Source of the DNA: Trichoplax adhaerens
Taxonomy: Eukaryota > Placozoa > Uniplacotomia > Trichoplacea > Trichoplacidae
Assembly: GCF_000150275.1 (NCBI RefSeq)
Contig: NW_002060963.1
Span: 419,093 to 483,092, forward strand
Direction: 5' to 3'
Length of the DNA stretch: 64,000 nt
The notes beneath the pieces are model-generated. The model was not told the DNA's origin. It saw only the letters and a program-made list of their open reading frames with translations, and made no database searches. Below are positions 48,547 through 59,609 of this stretch, piece after piece; within the stretch, counting starts at the first letter, position 1; each line of letters starts with the position of its first letter. The position numbers were made by a program, and so were the translations under genes.

Positions 48547-49232
48547 GCTTAAAATAGATTAATTCTTCACTTGATTAAGATACTAACAAGATCGATATTT
48601 TTCGGACTATTCTCAAGTTTATTAACAAAATATGAAGAATGTGAAAAAGAAGATGATAAAATACGGCTATTGGCTAATATAAGATATGGCTCAAAAAATA
48701 GGTTACAAATTTCTTTCTTGTAGAAATGATACAAAAATAATATGATTGAAATCTCGACTAACATTTTTTTGCAATTTATGTCGCATTATAGAAATATTGG
48801 ACACGCTCTCAGCAAATCGATATATCTGTTTTTTAATACTGTAGCAACATCATAACCTAATCTACGCGTATACTAATTCATTCTCTATCGTTAAACCGAT
48901 TTAACTCGTAACGATGCAGCTCACTCATATGGTTAAGTGTGAATTGAACTAGTTATATACAAAGTAGAGTGAAAACATCATTGTATATTTTATACAGCGT
49001 CTGATGGATTGCCATTTCTCTCGTTTGCCAATATCCATTTCCTTAGTAATGCTTCTAAATTCTTGTTTACAATTGGATTTCCTTTATCGGAATTATGGAT
49101 TGGTATAATAAATGATATAACATCAGTAAATAGTCAATCTTTCGATTTATTTTATTTAGGTAATGGAGTGGTTTTCTGCAATCTGCATTTTGCTACGTCT
49201 TCGATATGGAGCCATTACCATCACAACTCATT

Positions 49233-51983
49233 TTAGTACACAATTGCAGATGTCGCCGATTTATTCAGTCCACATGCTCCAATGCCACGTACCACTCTGT
49301 AATAACCCTAATGATAGTAGTTCATACACAATACGAATTATAATGATTATGCAGTTACGGCGTAAACGTGAGAGCTCAACTGCGATGCTTACCTTTTCTC
49401 CCCAATCGGTTCCCCAACTTTAAAATATAATTACATAGCATAAATTAATAAATTATAATGCAGTACAAGAATTACTCAAGGGCTATAAATCTATATTAAT
49501 TATAATTTTCAATTCCTTGAGATATAAACGCAGTATAATCGATATACAGTATTAAGCTTAATTAAAAAGCATAAGCCTAGCATGTCAATACAAACCTATT
49601 TTTTATTATCCAATAGGGTGTACTTTTCTCTAAAACAACATTACATTAAAAGAAACAATAAATATCCACTAGTAATAAGTATATTCATCATGAGTGTTAA
49701 CATATCGTTGTAATTCATGGCGATAAACTACAGCAAATTTTATAAGATATTACATCATTTGAATCAATATTATCTTACCTTCACCATAGCCAACGATTAA
49801 AACTCCATGATCTAATAATTTCGGATTGCAGTCTTTGTTTGTTGGATGAGCTATTCCTCCTTTGTAATGCTAGTAACAAGGTAAATTGTACACTTCAATC
49901 GTATCGTAGCACAAACATACATATATTAAGAATCACCTTCATTTTACAATTACAAGCCAATCATTTAAAAGTCTGGTGATGCCTTGAAAATAACTATTTA
50001 ATATTATCATCAATCTGACTTTGATTTTATAGTACTATAATACATGCAGTATCAAATTACTATAATTAAGGAAAATTCTTAGCGAGAAAAATCTCATCTT
50101 ACCAGCATGTTTACGGAGTTAATTCCAATTGCAACGGGACCATGTGCAACAAGCCAAGCAGCAAGATCTATGATAAGATTTTTTGTTTGTTAGCTTTAAA
50201 TGATCTATCATACGATAGAAGATCAAATTTTTATGCTGCGAAAGCTGCATAATAATCCAATAAACCATTTCATTTTATTTCGTAGGCTCGTAATACAGAT
50301 TCATAATAGTGATATCACTGTACCTGTCTCGTTCGTTGATACTTTAACAGAGGAATTAATGTAAACAACTTCTTCACTTTTATTGAGCTTGCATTTACCA
50401 TTTTTAGCAACATAAGGGTAATCTTTTTCAGTTTCCAAGCCTCCCAGTCGATTCATGATAGAATGATACGCATTGAGTGGTAACCCTCCTTTGCAACCTT
50501 CATCGATCTTATCGCAATCTACCAACTCTTGTTCACTTAATGAGTATAATTTGCCTTTATTTAGGTACCATTGACCCTCAATATTACCAGTAGTAGCAAA
50601 CGCCCAGCATGCACCGCAACGTTTCTATAATTATTAACATATCTAAAATTATACAGGCTGTACGTATGATGCTAACTCTTTATAACTATACCAAACAAGT
50701 ACAGTATGAACAATTTCTTAAATACTGGGTAGAGAAAGGCTTTATATTAAGGCAATGATTAAGAGCTATAGTGTCGATTAAATACTATTGACTTCTGTCC
50801 TACTAACGAATCTATTATTATCATTATACGAGGTGAACAATTTTATTACCTGATCTTTAACGGCTGTAACAGCTCCTACGAAAAGTATTAGATAATAGAG
50901 AATTGGTTCACTATTAAATCAATTCGGTATGATTGCATACTAAAAAGCCATGATTTAACAAAATATTGAAGCTATTGGCGCATGTCATCTTTCTATTTGT
51001 CGCTTATCGAGTAAATACAGCTACAATATATCTACTAAAGCAGCAATGATAAAAATTTAACGTGTACCTTTACTTCTCCAATCGAAGGATTGAGGGAGGG
51101 AATTTAATTGAGGAATGTTTGCTTTTTTAGTAGGGTAAAGTTGTTGTGGCCACTTTTTCATAGCATAAAATGATTTAACTTCTTGATCTAGATAAAATAA
51201 TACAGTAATTTATATGCTATTCTTCATCAATAGATATTGTAAAGGTTACGAGAATAAAGTGAAATTTAGGCGAAAGAAATCGTTAACCTGTTAAATCACT
51301 AAGCTTGGTGAAACCGTAGCGTCCGGTAGCGTTATCATGCTTTTGAAATAGCATAGCTCTAGCCATGTTTTTCGTAAATACTTGATAACGATAGTTTAAT
51401 TCTGTCGATATCGTAATGTTGTTGAATTAAGAAAATTTAATGCGTGTTACATTTCGTTTTCTTGGATTTATATCAGAATTATGCAGTAAGATTGGATACC
51501 GTATCAAGTAGTTAACGCGATTGTCCTACAATATGCGTACTGCGATAAGTTTAAATACAACTTGAATATCTATTCACAATCCATATTATGAAATGAAGAA
51601 GTAATTCTAGCCTTTATCATTACTAGATGAATTGTCACTATTGTCAAATTGAATACACGTCATATTCACTACAGTAAAGAGATCATTGACTCAACATCGA
51701 TCCGTATTAGTTAACTTGCAAAAACTAATTTAGAGCCGATGCCATATTCGAGTAAAACACAGTATGATTACCTCTGGAAAGAGGTAGGATAAACTACTGT
51801 TATACTGCAGTAGTATTGTATGTAAATATCACCATAAAGACATGAATGAAGGCATTGATGATGAATGCACCAGTTCATGGATAATACATAGTCATCTATC
51901 TTACCTTGTATATTATTGTAACTCTTGTTATATTCCTTAATAAATTGTAGATAGTTTTTAAACATTGGATCATGATGAGTAGC
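49233..51983 (-). CDS. Cathepsin L-like cysteine protease (signal-peptide exon not found)
   Basis: Minus-strand exons in order: 51983-51905, 51401-51288, 51187-51068, 50875-50850 (26 nt), 50624-50324, 50167-50103, 49869-49779, 49629-49596, 49417-49393 (25 nt), 49307-49233. They give about 310 residues, papain family C1A. The I29 propeptide is present ([11 protein letters not shown], then [10 protein letters not shown]), then the mature start [19 protein letters not shown] with the oxyanion Gln. The catalytic Cys is in [18 protein letters not shown], the His in [12 protein letters not shown], the Asn in WIIKNSWGTDWG, and the C terminus is SATSAIVY. The active-site block reads CGACW where most relatives have CGSCW. 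Expected to be a secreted or lysosomal endopeptidase made as a zymogen; in placozoans such enzymes could serve external digestion (inference). The exon with start codon and signal peptide lies beyond 51990 and was not identified. Confidence 0.95.
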
Positions 51984-51989
51984 CTAAAG

Positions 51990-53600
51990 AAAAAAAAAAA
52001 TCGTCCATTAAGATTTCTATTGCATAGTCATCATCACAATAACACCCGTATAAGTGTAGAATTAGAGATGAAAATTTTACATTGAGGTTTAAAGTAGCAT
52101 TTACTACCTTCATCTACGTATACTAATAGTCAAGATTCTATAGATCGAGTATATTAAGGGATCCAGTCAATTCTTATGCTCTATCATATACAAATAGGAG
52201 AAAATACAAATCTAAAACTCATCCACTCGATCCGATTCTAGAGATACCGATACACTCATCACTATGTTGTCTATATCAATCAGTATCAATACCTTCACCA
52301 TTTTATCGGGTATAAAAATTATCGTTGATTCATTGAATCACTCGCTCTTTTACTGTTGGAGATCGATTATACATCACTAGTATTTATTATTACAGGATGG
52401 GAAACTGTGGGTCTTTGCTATAGCAACGATGTCGCGCCATCAAATCATCGTTTTAGAAAGGTCTTCTCAACGTTGTTATGGCTAGCTGACTTGAAGGAGC
52501 ATCATCCTCCTTCATCCATCGATGAATTTGGTCATGAGAGAAAGACCATAATTCGATCGAAAGCTTAGTATAGAATACTGAATGTTCAATTGAATGGAAT
52601 GGCTAGAATTATTTGACACGATAGCATCGTTAAAATGGTATGCATTGCTTGTACTCCTATCCTACTATCATGCAAACTGGGGCTATGTCGTCATTCCTTC
52701 AAGGATTGATTCTAATCTACAATTCACATACCGTGTCTTGACTGAATCGTCTTGTAGCAGGTTGTAACTGCATCATTTTGACCCATTGATGAGCATGATT
52801 GCCCTTGGAAATGGTGCTAAAAACGAGCAACAAGAGTAATAAATGGATCCACTTGATCGCCATGGTTGTCCACTAGCGTAGTCAATGGGATGGATGGATG
52901 CGATCTGATACTGTAAAGTGTACGGTGTAGTCCTTTTGGAGGCCCTACAGTACTGTATGTCGAATATACTGTATCTAGCAGGCCCTAGTCTCTCTCTCAT
53001 ACAAGACTTGGATGCTATTCCCTCGGCGTCGAAAACGACTTGTTGTTATTTACTTTGAATTAGTTAACAAAATAGATAAAACCTTTGGTTTTATAACCAA
53101 TTTTATATTTCACAATTTAGGGCAAAACCTTCTCTCTAATACTGAAGAATCAATGATTGAAGGGAATATTTTGAGTTTGCTTGGGAACGATATTGATCAA
53201 TTCTAGCGGATACTGGCTGATATTGGTTTTTCCGGTAGTTATAACGTTTATAACCTGTTCCAGTTATAACATGACAACCTTAGGGTTCTGTTCCGTTCCG
53301 TACCGTACCGTGCCATTCGCTCACTTCAGAGTGTACAGTGTACAGTGTACAGTGTACAGTACAGCATCATGCCAAGTTGGTTGAATGCAATGCTGGGTCT
53401 TTGTCAAAATATTTATGCCCAACACACTTGATTAGAATCGTGATTTAGTATGAAGACAGTCGATTTGAAATTGACAGATTTTTTCTCAATTAATTAAGCT
53501 GGTTGAATGTTATTATCTGCTATTAAGCTCTGCTTGAAATAGATCATCCATGTGATTGAAATCAGTAGCAGTGATTTCGAAAACAGATACGGAAGATCCA
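51990..53600. other. Intergenic stretch, no gene recognised
   Basis: Should contain the first cathepsin exon (minus strand), not identifiable by eye. Open frames at 52356, 52773, 53012 and 53181 have no motif. Contains the 7-bp microsatellite at 53331. Confidence 0.4.
53331..53362. repeat. (GTGTACA)n microsatellite
   Basis: Four head-to-tail GTGTACA units plus a partial one. The same heptamer family appears in the large repeat region at 62.4-62.7 kb. Confidence 0.9.
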
Positions 53601-53606
53601 TCGTAT

Positions 53607-54063
53607 GTAGCCATTTTTCTATATTGACAGCTTCATTTATTGAGAAAAGTCCGTCTGTCTGAAGAGAGAGTGATCAGTCGTAGACTATGTGGCTGTTCAG
53701 GGTGTCCGGAAAGTCTGGACACATCTTATTTAGTTCTGTATGAAAGATGCGTCCAAACTTTATTTCCAAATTTTGTATGCTGTAAGGTCATGTTCTGGAG
53801 ATTTTAATAGGGGACACCACAATATGGTCAGAATGAATCAACTGGTCACTCCACGCCTGTGTTGAACTCATTCTGACCAGCTAGAGCCATTTTTCCATAT
53901 TGACAGCTTCATTTGTTGAGAAAAGTCCGTCTGTCTGAGCGAGAGTGATCAGTCATAGACTATGTACTTGTACTATAGGAGACAACATAACATGGTCAGA
54001 ATGAGTCAAGTGGTCACTCCACACCAGTGTTGAGCGGTGTTGCAGTCATTCTGACCAGCGACA
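53607..54063. repeat. Duplicated repeat with internal inverted arms (TE-like)
   Basis: Two copies of a block starting AGCCATTTTTC.ATATTGACAG with GAAAAGTCCGTCTGTCTG and AGTGATCAGTC.TAGACTATGT (from about 53610 and 53885). Each is followed by a fold-back segment, TGGTCAGAATGA...TCATTCTGACCA (53825-53880 and 53993-54055). Between them lies CAGGGTGTCCGGAAAGTCTGGACAC (53699-53723), itself a short inverted repeat resembling Tc1/mariner-type ends. No transposase coding region is present. Confidence 0.7.
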
Positions 54064-55842
54064 GTCGCTGCAATAGTTCGCAGACTAGCCGCCAAGGAGA
54101 GCTTTTGACAAGATGGCTTCCTCCTTTCAATTGCAATGTGAGTAGGACACACTATCCAACTGTTATTCGATAGACTGATCATTAAATGGCTCGATATCGT
54201 CCCCATATTGCCTTAATCGATGGGCACGAGTAGACTACAAGTTGGCTATTGATGTAGATTGTCCAGTAGGCTAGTGGTCATGCGTTGATCATGTCTGAAA
54301 TTGAAGCATGTTTCTTCCATCTTGCATCATGATCAGTCATTGATCTAGCGTGGTTCTATGGTAGCAAAATAGGCCAAAATCAAGAACGATTGTGTCCTTT
54401 CCTTGCAACTTTCTTTTCGGTAGTGCTAGCATGAAATGTTTGCACTGATTGCAACCAATCCATTTCGCTTTCTCGCTCATCACCACTCGTCGACCTCGAC
54501 TGGACTTCCAATACAACGTCAAAGATTGACTAAATAGTGTGAAAATGAAATAGATCAGCAGGAAATTAAAAACCGATACTGTACTTGATATTCCATGAAT
54601 GTATATCCTATACCTGCTAGTCCTATCGATGTTTTTACTCTTGAATTTTCGTAACCGGTTAAGTGCCTATACCCAATGATCCGACCGTTTGGATGCATTC
54701 TGTACTCTACGTATTATATGCTTGATGAGAAAGTCAATATAGACTTAGACGTGTAAAATTAACTTGATTCCTGTAGTCTTACTTTAATCAGTAGATTATA
54801 CGCAATAGAATGAAATAGATATTTATGTAGACCCGTCTAGCCGAACAATATAGCATCGTACAATACCTCTTCTCATCCATTCGTAACTAAATACTCCATT
54901 AGGACCAAATAACCTACGATAGCTCCAATAAATGAGCTGTTACTATAAGACGAGTAGAATCGAAATTTCCATGAATTTGAACATAATCTCATTTGTCCCG
55001 CAAGACTTTATCTCCATCTACTCTACTAGTGGATAACTTCTTATTCAATATCATGTTGCATGTATATGTAATGATATTTTGCAGACATACAGTATCTTGT
55101 GTCGTTTTCCTGCAGTATTAGATACAAACCTATGCCAAGAAAGTACCTTTCGTTATAGCATTAAAAAGGGATTCGTGATACAACAAACTATAGCTAACTT
55201 CTTGAACCAATAGACAACGTCCATGGGTATCCATGGAAAAATAGAGACCTCGTCATTATTATTATACCTTCAATGATAATTAATTATCTTTTAGCCATTT
55301 TATTGCTGATCAATGAACCTACAGTATACCGTGATATACGTAAAAAATGGAAGAATAATTTTATCTTGACCAATCTCGACTGTTCTCATCAATATTGTCC
55401 TGATTTCTAAAATTGAAACCTAAGCGTATTCTGCTCCTTTTAGGCAACAACCTATTGGTAACTTCTTTGTCTATGTGTTAGCAGAAAACATGAACCTCAT
55501 TCAGAATTATACTTTTCTCATTGATGCTACTTACACCAACATTATCTTTTATCCATTTTATTGCTGAAATTGGAATCTATTTCGTTGTACTATCTGAAGC
55601 TTGAGAAAATTTCATCTTGACCAATCTGGACTGTTCGCATCCATGTTGTCTTAATTTCTAACATTAGAACCTATTCGTAATATTATAACTTGCATAAACT
55701 TAAGAACATTTCTTTTTTTCAATTCATCCTATTCTAGATGTTTTTCTTCAACAGTAATTCTTAAACGATGGCTTATTGCAAGCTTATATCTATCCATTTA
55801 GTACATGATTGGGTCGCTTGCAGAGAATTTCTAGACTAGTCA
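54064..55842. other. Intergenic stretch upstream of the glycosyltransferase
   Basis: No conserved coding exon was seen. A diverged local duplication is visible between about 55290-55440 and 55550-55680 (shared ATCTTGACCAATCT.GACTGTTC and CATTTTATTGCTG), just before the gene. Confidence 0.45.
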
Positions 55843-57045
55843 ATGAAAAAGACTGTAGCCATGATTATAAGAATGAAACGGTTGCTAATAGCCGTCATTT
55901 TTGTCCTAATCTTCATTTCCATGCTTCCACGTTTTAAAAATTTTATTAAAGTCGCATCACGTCCTAGCAATGAGAAAGAATCTGAAGATCGAGCCGATCA
56001 TTCCATTATACTTATCGACAATCGAGCCAATGTTGTCGATAATAGTACATTAAGTATTCCAATCAATCGTATTACTAGTAGTAAAGGTACATCCGAAAAT
56101 AAAACTGTTATTGAAGAAAAATCCAAACTGGTTGTCAACTATCGCCATTACAATGACATAGGGCTAGAGTATTTTTCCGGTCGACCTAGTGCGAAGCCTT
56201 GCGAAATGAGGGCTTTTATCTTACTCATGATCAATTCTAAACCTTCTCATGCTAAACGTCGCATAGGAATACGAAAAACATGGGGCGATAATACTGAATT
56301 GAATGCTAAAGCCAAACACCAGTACGCTTGGAGGACGTTGTTTGTTGTTGGCTATTCTACCAACTCTCGATTAAATAAAGAAGTAGAAAAAGAATCTGCG
56401 AAATATGGCGATATGATATTAGGGAACTTTATCGACCATATGCAAAACCTAACTGAGAAAAGTATCATGTCCATGGCTTGGGCTAATCGCTTTTGTAAAC
56501 CAATTTATATGTATAAAGGTGACGATGACGTCTTCGTTAATGTAAACCTATTATTTAATTTCATGCAAGGCCAAGCTCGAAATAACAGAGTTACTCGATT
56601 CTGGATAGGTAGAGTTGATGGTTCAACACTTGCACGTAGAGTAGTTCGTAAGAAAAATCATAAATATTATGTCTCAAAGGATGATTATCCACACAAGTTG
56701 TTCCCCCGTTTCTGTTCAGGATTTGCCTATGTTATGTCGGGTGACGTAATTGCTACTTTTTTAAAGCATGTTCCAACAACGAAAAAACTCAAGACAGTCG
56801 ATGATGCTTATATTGCAATTTTAGGCCAAAAAGCTGGATTAATACCACGAAATGATATTCGATTTCATTTATTTATTGAGCCTAAGCCACGCCATCGTTA
56901 TACTATGTATGAGTTGAGAAGAAGATTTGCAGAGCATGACATTACTACGGAAGCTAAGCAAAAAGAATTGCATAAATTAGCACAGAGTGGCACCAGATTA
57001 TACATAAGTTACACCATACCCCAGCAAAAAATTACTGCAACGTAA
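55843..57045 (+). CDS. Beta-1,3-galactosyltransferase-like glycosyltransferase (GT31)
   Basis: One uninterrupted 400-codon exon in an otherwise intron-rich region, suggesting an intronless family member or retrocopy origin. Type II Golgi topology: short basic cytoplasmic tail, one membrane anchor (LLIAVIFVLIFISML, ~residues 14-28), stem with several N-glycosylation sequons (NST, NKT), then the GT31 domain. Family landmarks: RRIGIRKTWGDN (acceptor-side motif I), LTEKSIMSMAWANRFC, the metal-binding triad GDDDVFVN (~residues 226-233), FPRFCSGFAYVMSGDV and VDDAYIAILGQKAGL. The canonical EDVY.G motif is VDDAYI here. Likely transfers galactose or GlcNAc from UDP-sugar in beta-1,3 linkage onto glycoprotein or glycolipid acceptors in the Golgi; the exact sugar cannot be told. 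The first ATG (55843) is chosen; Met at 55861 is an alternative. Confidence 0.92.
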   Translation: MKKTVAMIIRMKRLLIAVIFVLIFISMLPRFKNFIKVASRPSNEKESEDRADHSIILIDNRANVVDNSTLSIPINRITSSKGTSENKTVIEEKSKLVVNYRHYNDIGLEYFSGRPSAKPCEMRAFILLMINSKPSHAKRRIGIRKTWGDNTELNAKAKHQYAWRTLFVVGYSTNSRLNKEVEKESAKYGDMILGNFIDHMQNLTEKSIMSMAWANRFCKPIYMYKGDDDVFVNVNLLFNFMQGQARNNRVTRFWIGRVDGSTLARRVVRKKNHKYYVSKDDYPHKLFPRFCSGFAYVMSGDVIATFLKHVPTTKKLKTVDDAYIAILGQKAGLIPRNDIRFHLFIEPKPRHRYTMYELRRRFAEHDITTEAKQKELHKLAQSGTRLYISYTIPQQKITAT

Positions 57046-58555
57046 GTTACTAGGTTTTTACCTATGGCAATCTCAAGTAAAGGACTGCCCTAGAAAAATT
57101 CTCTCAATCTCTTTCTCTAGTAGTCCTCTTTCAATATACCTGATGTCCATAGTATTGCATGCTTGCGCTGTACGTAGACTTACATAGATATTGTACATAT
57201 TACTGTACATGTGCATGCATATGGGTATATCAGATTTCTATCATGTATATTGTATAGAAGTAATGTCGGAATGATCGTTATTGTAAATCTGGATGGAAAT
57301 TGACGATTTCACGGACTGCACTGCGGGTCACACAATGTATTAATGTATAATTACATCTAACTTTGACTTGCTTATTATTTTTATTATTATTAAACCAATC
57401 ATATCCTACAGGTAGATTCACATCGTTAATATTAGGGAATAAATATTAATAAGAAACGAATGTATATTCTTTCACTACCTTTTGACAACGCATTATTATT
57501 ATGTACTTACGATTGACATATGTATACTTATTCGCCTATCATCATGGAAATAAGGGTTATAAACATGAAAAATTTTTACAATTTGTACTACCGTTTATAC
57601 TGTCTAAATTATTTGCTAATTTAAATAATATTAGCATGATTTATTTTTTAAAATATTATGCAAATATCCGTAATGCATTAATATGGATAATTAAATGATT
57701 AAATGACCGTGATGATAATCTTTCATTATTTACGATTATAATAGTTCATTACAAGTGTAAGTAATAAACGGGGAAAAAACTGGGATATTTGGCTAATAAT
57801 GAATTGCGTCTCAAAAATGGATCATTTCTCCGTTTGGGTAAATGAATTTGGATACTTTGACCCTAAACACTGTAATAGTTATTTAATTTAAATTAATTTG
57901 TAGTGTACCTTTCTATTCATCAATACGTTAACAGCTATTATCGATTGCACAACAGCTTAATTGTAAAAGCAAACAACAGTGCATTTGTAATGCATTTCCT
58001 CATATTCCATAGAATGATAGTAGTCACCTTTCCATAGAGATGTTATATAACTGATCAAATCTTATTAAATTGCTTTCGACATAGGTATATTCAGATAGGA
58101 AAGAGAAGTATATAAAAATAAATAATGGCGTATTTCTCATCTATTTCCTTATATTCCATAGAGGTGTACTATAACTGATTAAATCTCATCAGATTACTTT
58201 CGACATAGGTATATTTGGTTAGGAAAGAAAAGTATCGATTTTATTTCGTTCTTTTTTTACATTACTATCAATGAAGAAAGTACAGATAATCAATATTTTT
58301 GATATATTGTACTATAAGTGCGGCGTGCCGCCAGATTAGTAACAATTTACAGTAAATAGCACATTAATAATTTAATTTGGATCATTAGTTTGAGATAACG
58401 TTGTAACATCATAGTGTAACAAGATAAAAATCATCTTAAAAACATCAGTCTCCCTGACCTGCATTGAATGTGAGCTAACATAAAATTTAATATTCTAAAA
58501 GACAGTACCATAATCCAAATTGGGATGAAAACATTAAAATTATCTTAAGTAGGCA
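57046..58555. other. 3' flank of glycosyltransferase, convergent with NAA20
   Basis: No coding exon was recognised; the 65-codon frame at 57501 has no motif. A ~150-bp-spaced duplication is present (57998-58115 and 58145-58235), sharing CATATTCCATAGA, ATAACTGAT.AAATCT and CTTTCGACATAGGTATATT. Confidence 0.55.
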
Positions 58556-59609
58556 TTACGGTAGCACAGCGTCTGGCCACACTGGTTCCTTCTGAGGAAT
58601 CATTGACTTTTTCTCTTTATCTCGTGAGCAGGCTTTACGCATATCTACAGCATGTCGAAATAAACAAAAGCAGAAGATAGTTATTATCTCACATTTCCTA
58701 TATCTTTCTAATGCTAAATAACATCTCTTGAAGAGATATATACACAAACTACCAAGCTATCAAAGGAATAACATAAGCTAATTCTAGCAAATTGAATTGA
58801 GCTTATTGTTTACTTTATGTATCTAATTGTCACTAACCATAAGCATTTTCATTATCATCTCCAATGTAGTATTCTAACACCGTACGATAAACAATATATC
58901 CCAAAGACAGATACATATTGACAGCTGTAACGTTAGAAACGCGCACGAAAAGGTCGACAAAGAAACATTTTTGCCTATAATAAATAAAAACCATACAGTA
59001 GTTATATCACTACCGGTTTAAATTTCGGTCAAAGCAATGCACTCTAGTAAGTATTAATACCAATATATGCGAAAAAGCTTACTCATAGACATGGCATAAA
59101 AGTATATGAGATCAACTAGAAAATAACATACTTATCAGATATTTTCTCTAATTCATCCATTAACAATGCTGCAATTCCTATTCGCCTAGACTCAGGTCTG
59201 ACACTCAAAGCAGTTACATGTCCATGCCATTCTTTGGCTTCAACTGAACCTTCCGATTTTCCCATAACTACGGCATAACGTTAGTCAAAAATATTAGGTC
59301 AATTATTTTCGACTTATTACAATTGATGTTATCCACATCTTTGATGTTCTGTATAGCAATAAATCCCTTCACGTAATATCCAATATTCTAATTCTACTTA
59401 CTATAACCCATAATTTCGCCGGTACAAGATTCCACCGCAAGGAAATATTCAGGCCATCTCGCCAAGTACTGTAGATAGAATGATATGCTATACTATAACA
59501 ACTAGTTCAAGAATAATATCAACTGGAATGTAATACATAAGACAAAATAATTAAGATATCTGCTACTTTAAGACGTTAGGATACAGTCTCTGTGAGTGAA
59601 TCAAGGTTG
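58556..59609 (-). CDS. NAA20: NAA20, catalytic subunit of N-terminal acetyltransferase NatB
   Basis: Minus-strand exons 59609-59585 (25 nt), 59492-59402, 59267-59132, 58974-58838, 58644-58556; 158 residues recovered, stop at 58556. NAA20 with NAA25 forms NatB, which acetylates the initiator Met before Asp, Glu, Asn or Gln on nascent chains at the ribosome. The order matches human NAA20 almost block by block: NLDSLTET, ISFYLQYLARWPEYF, IMGKSEGSVEAKEWHGHVTA, LSVRPESRRIGIAALLMDEL (acetyl-CoA loop R-R-I-G-I-A), CFFVDLFVRVSNVTAVNMY, and the C-terminal KEKKSMIP. The first coding exon (about 17 residues in human, phase-2 donor) was not found beyond 59612. Confidence 0.95.

Noticed and set aside
49009-49423. 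Plus-strand frames considered as a last MUS81 exon
   Set aside because: Phase does not fit the 48542 donor and no HhH pattern is seen; part of the stretch is antisense to the cathepsin terminal exons.
52356-53384. Open frames as a possible cathepsin first exon or new gene
   Set aside because: No signal-peptide-like start with a correctly phased donor was found, and frames are on mixed strands without motifs.
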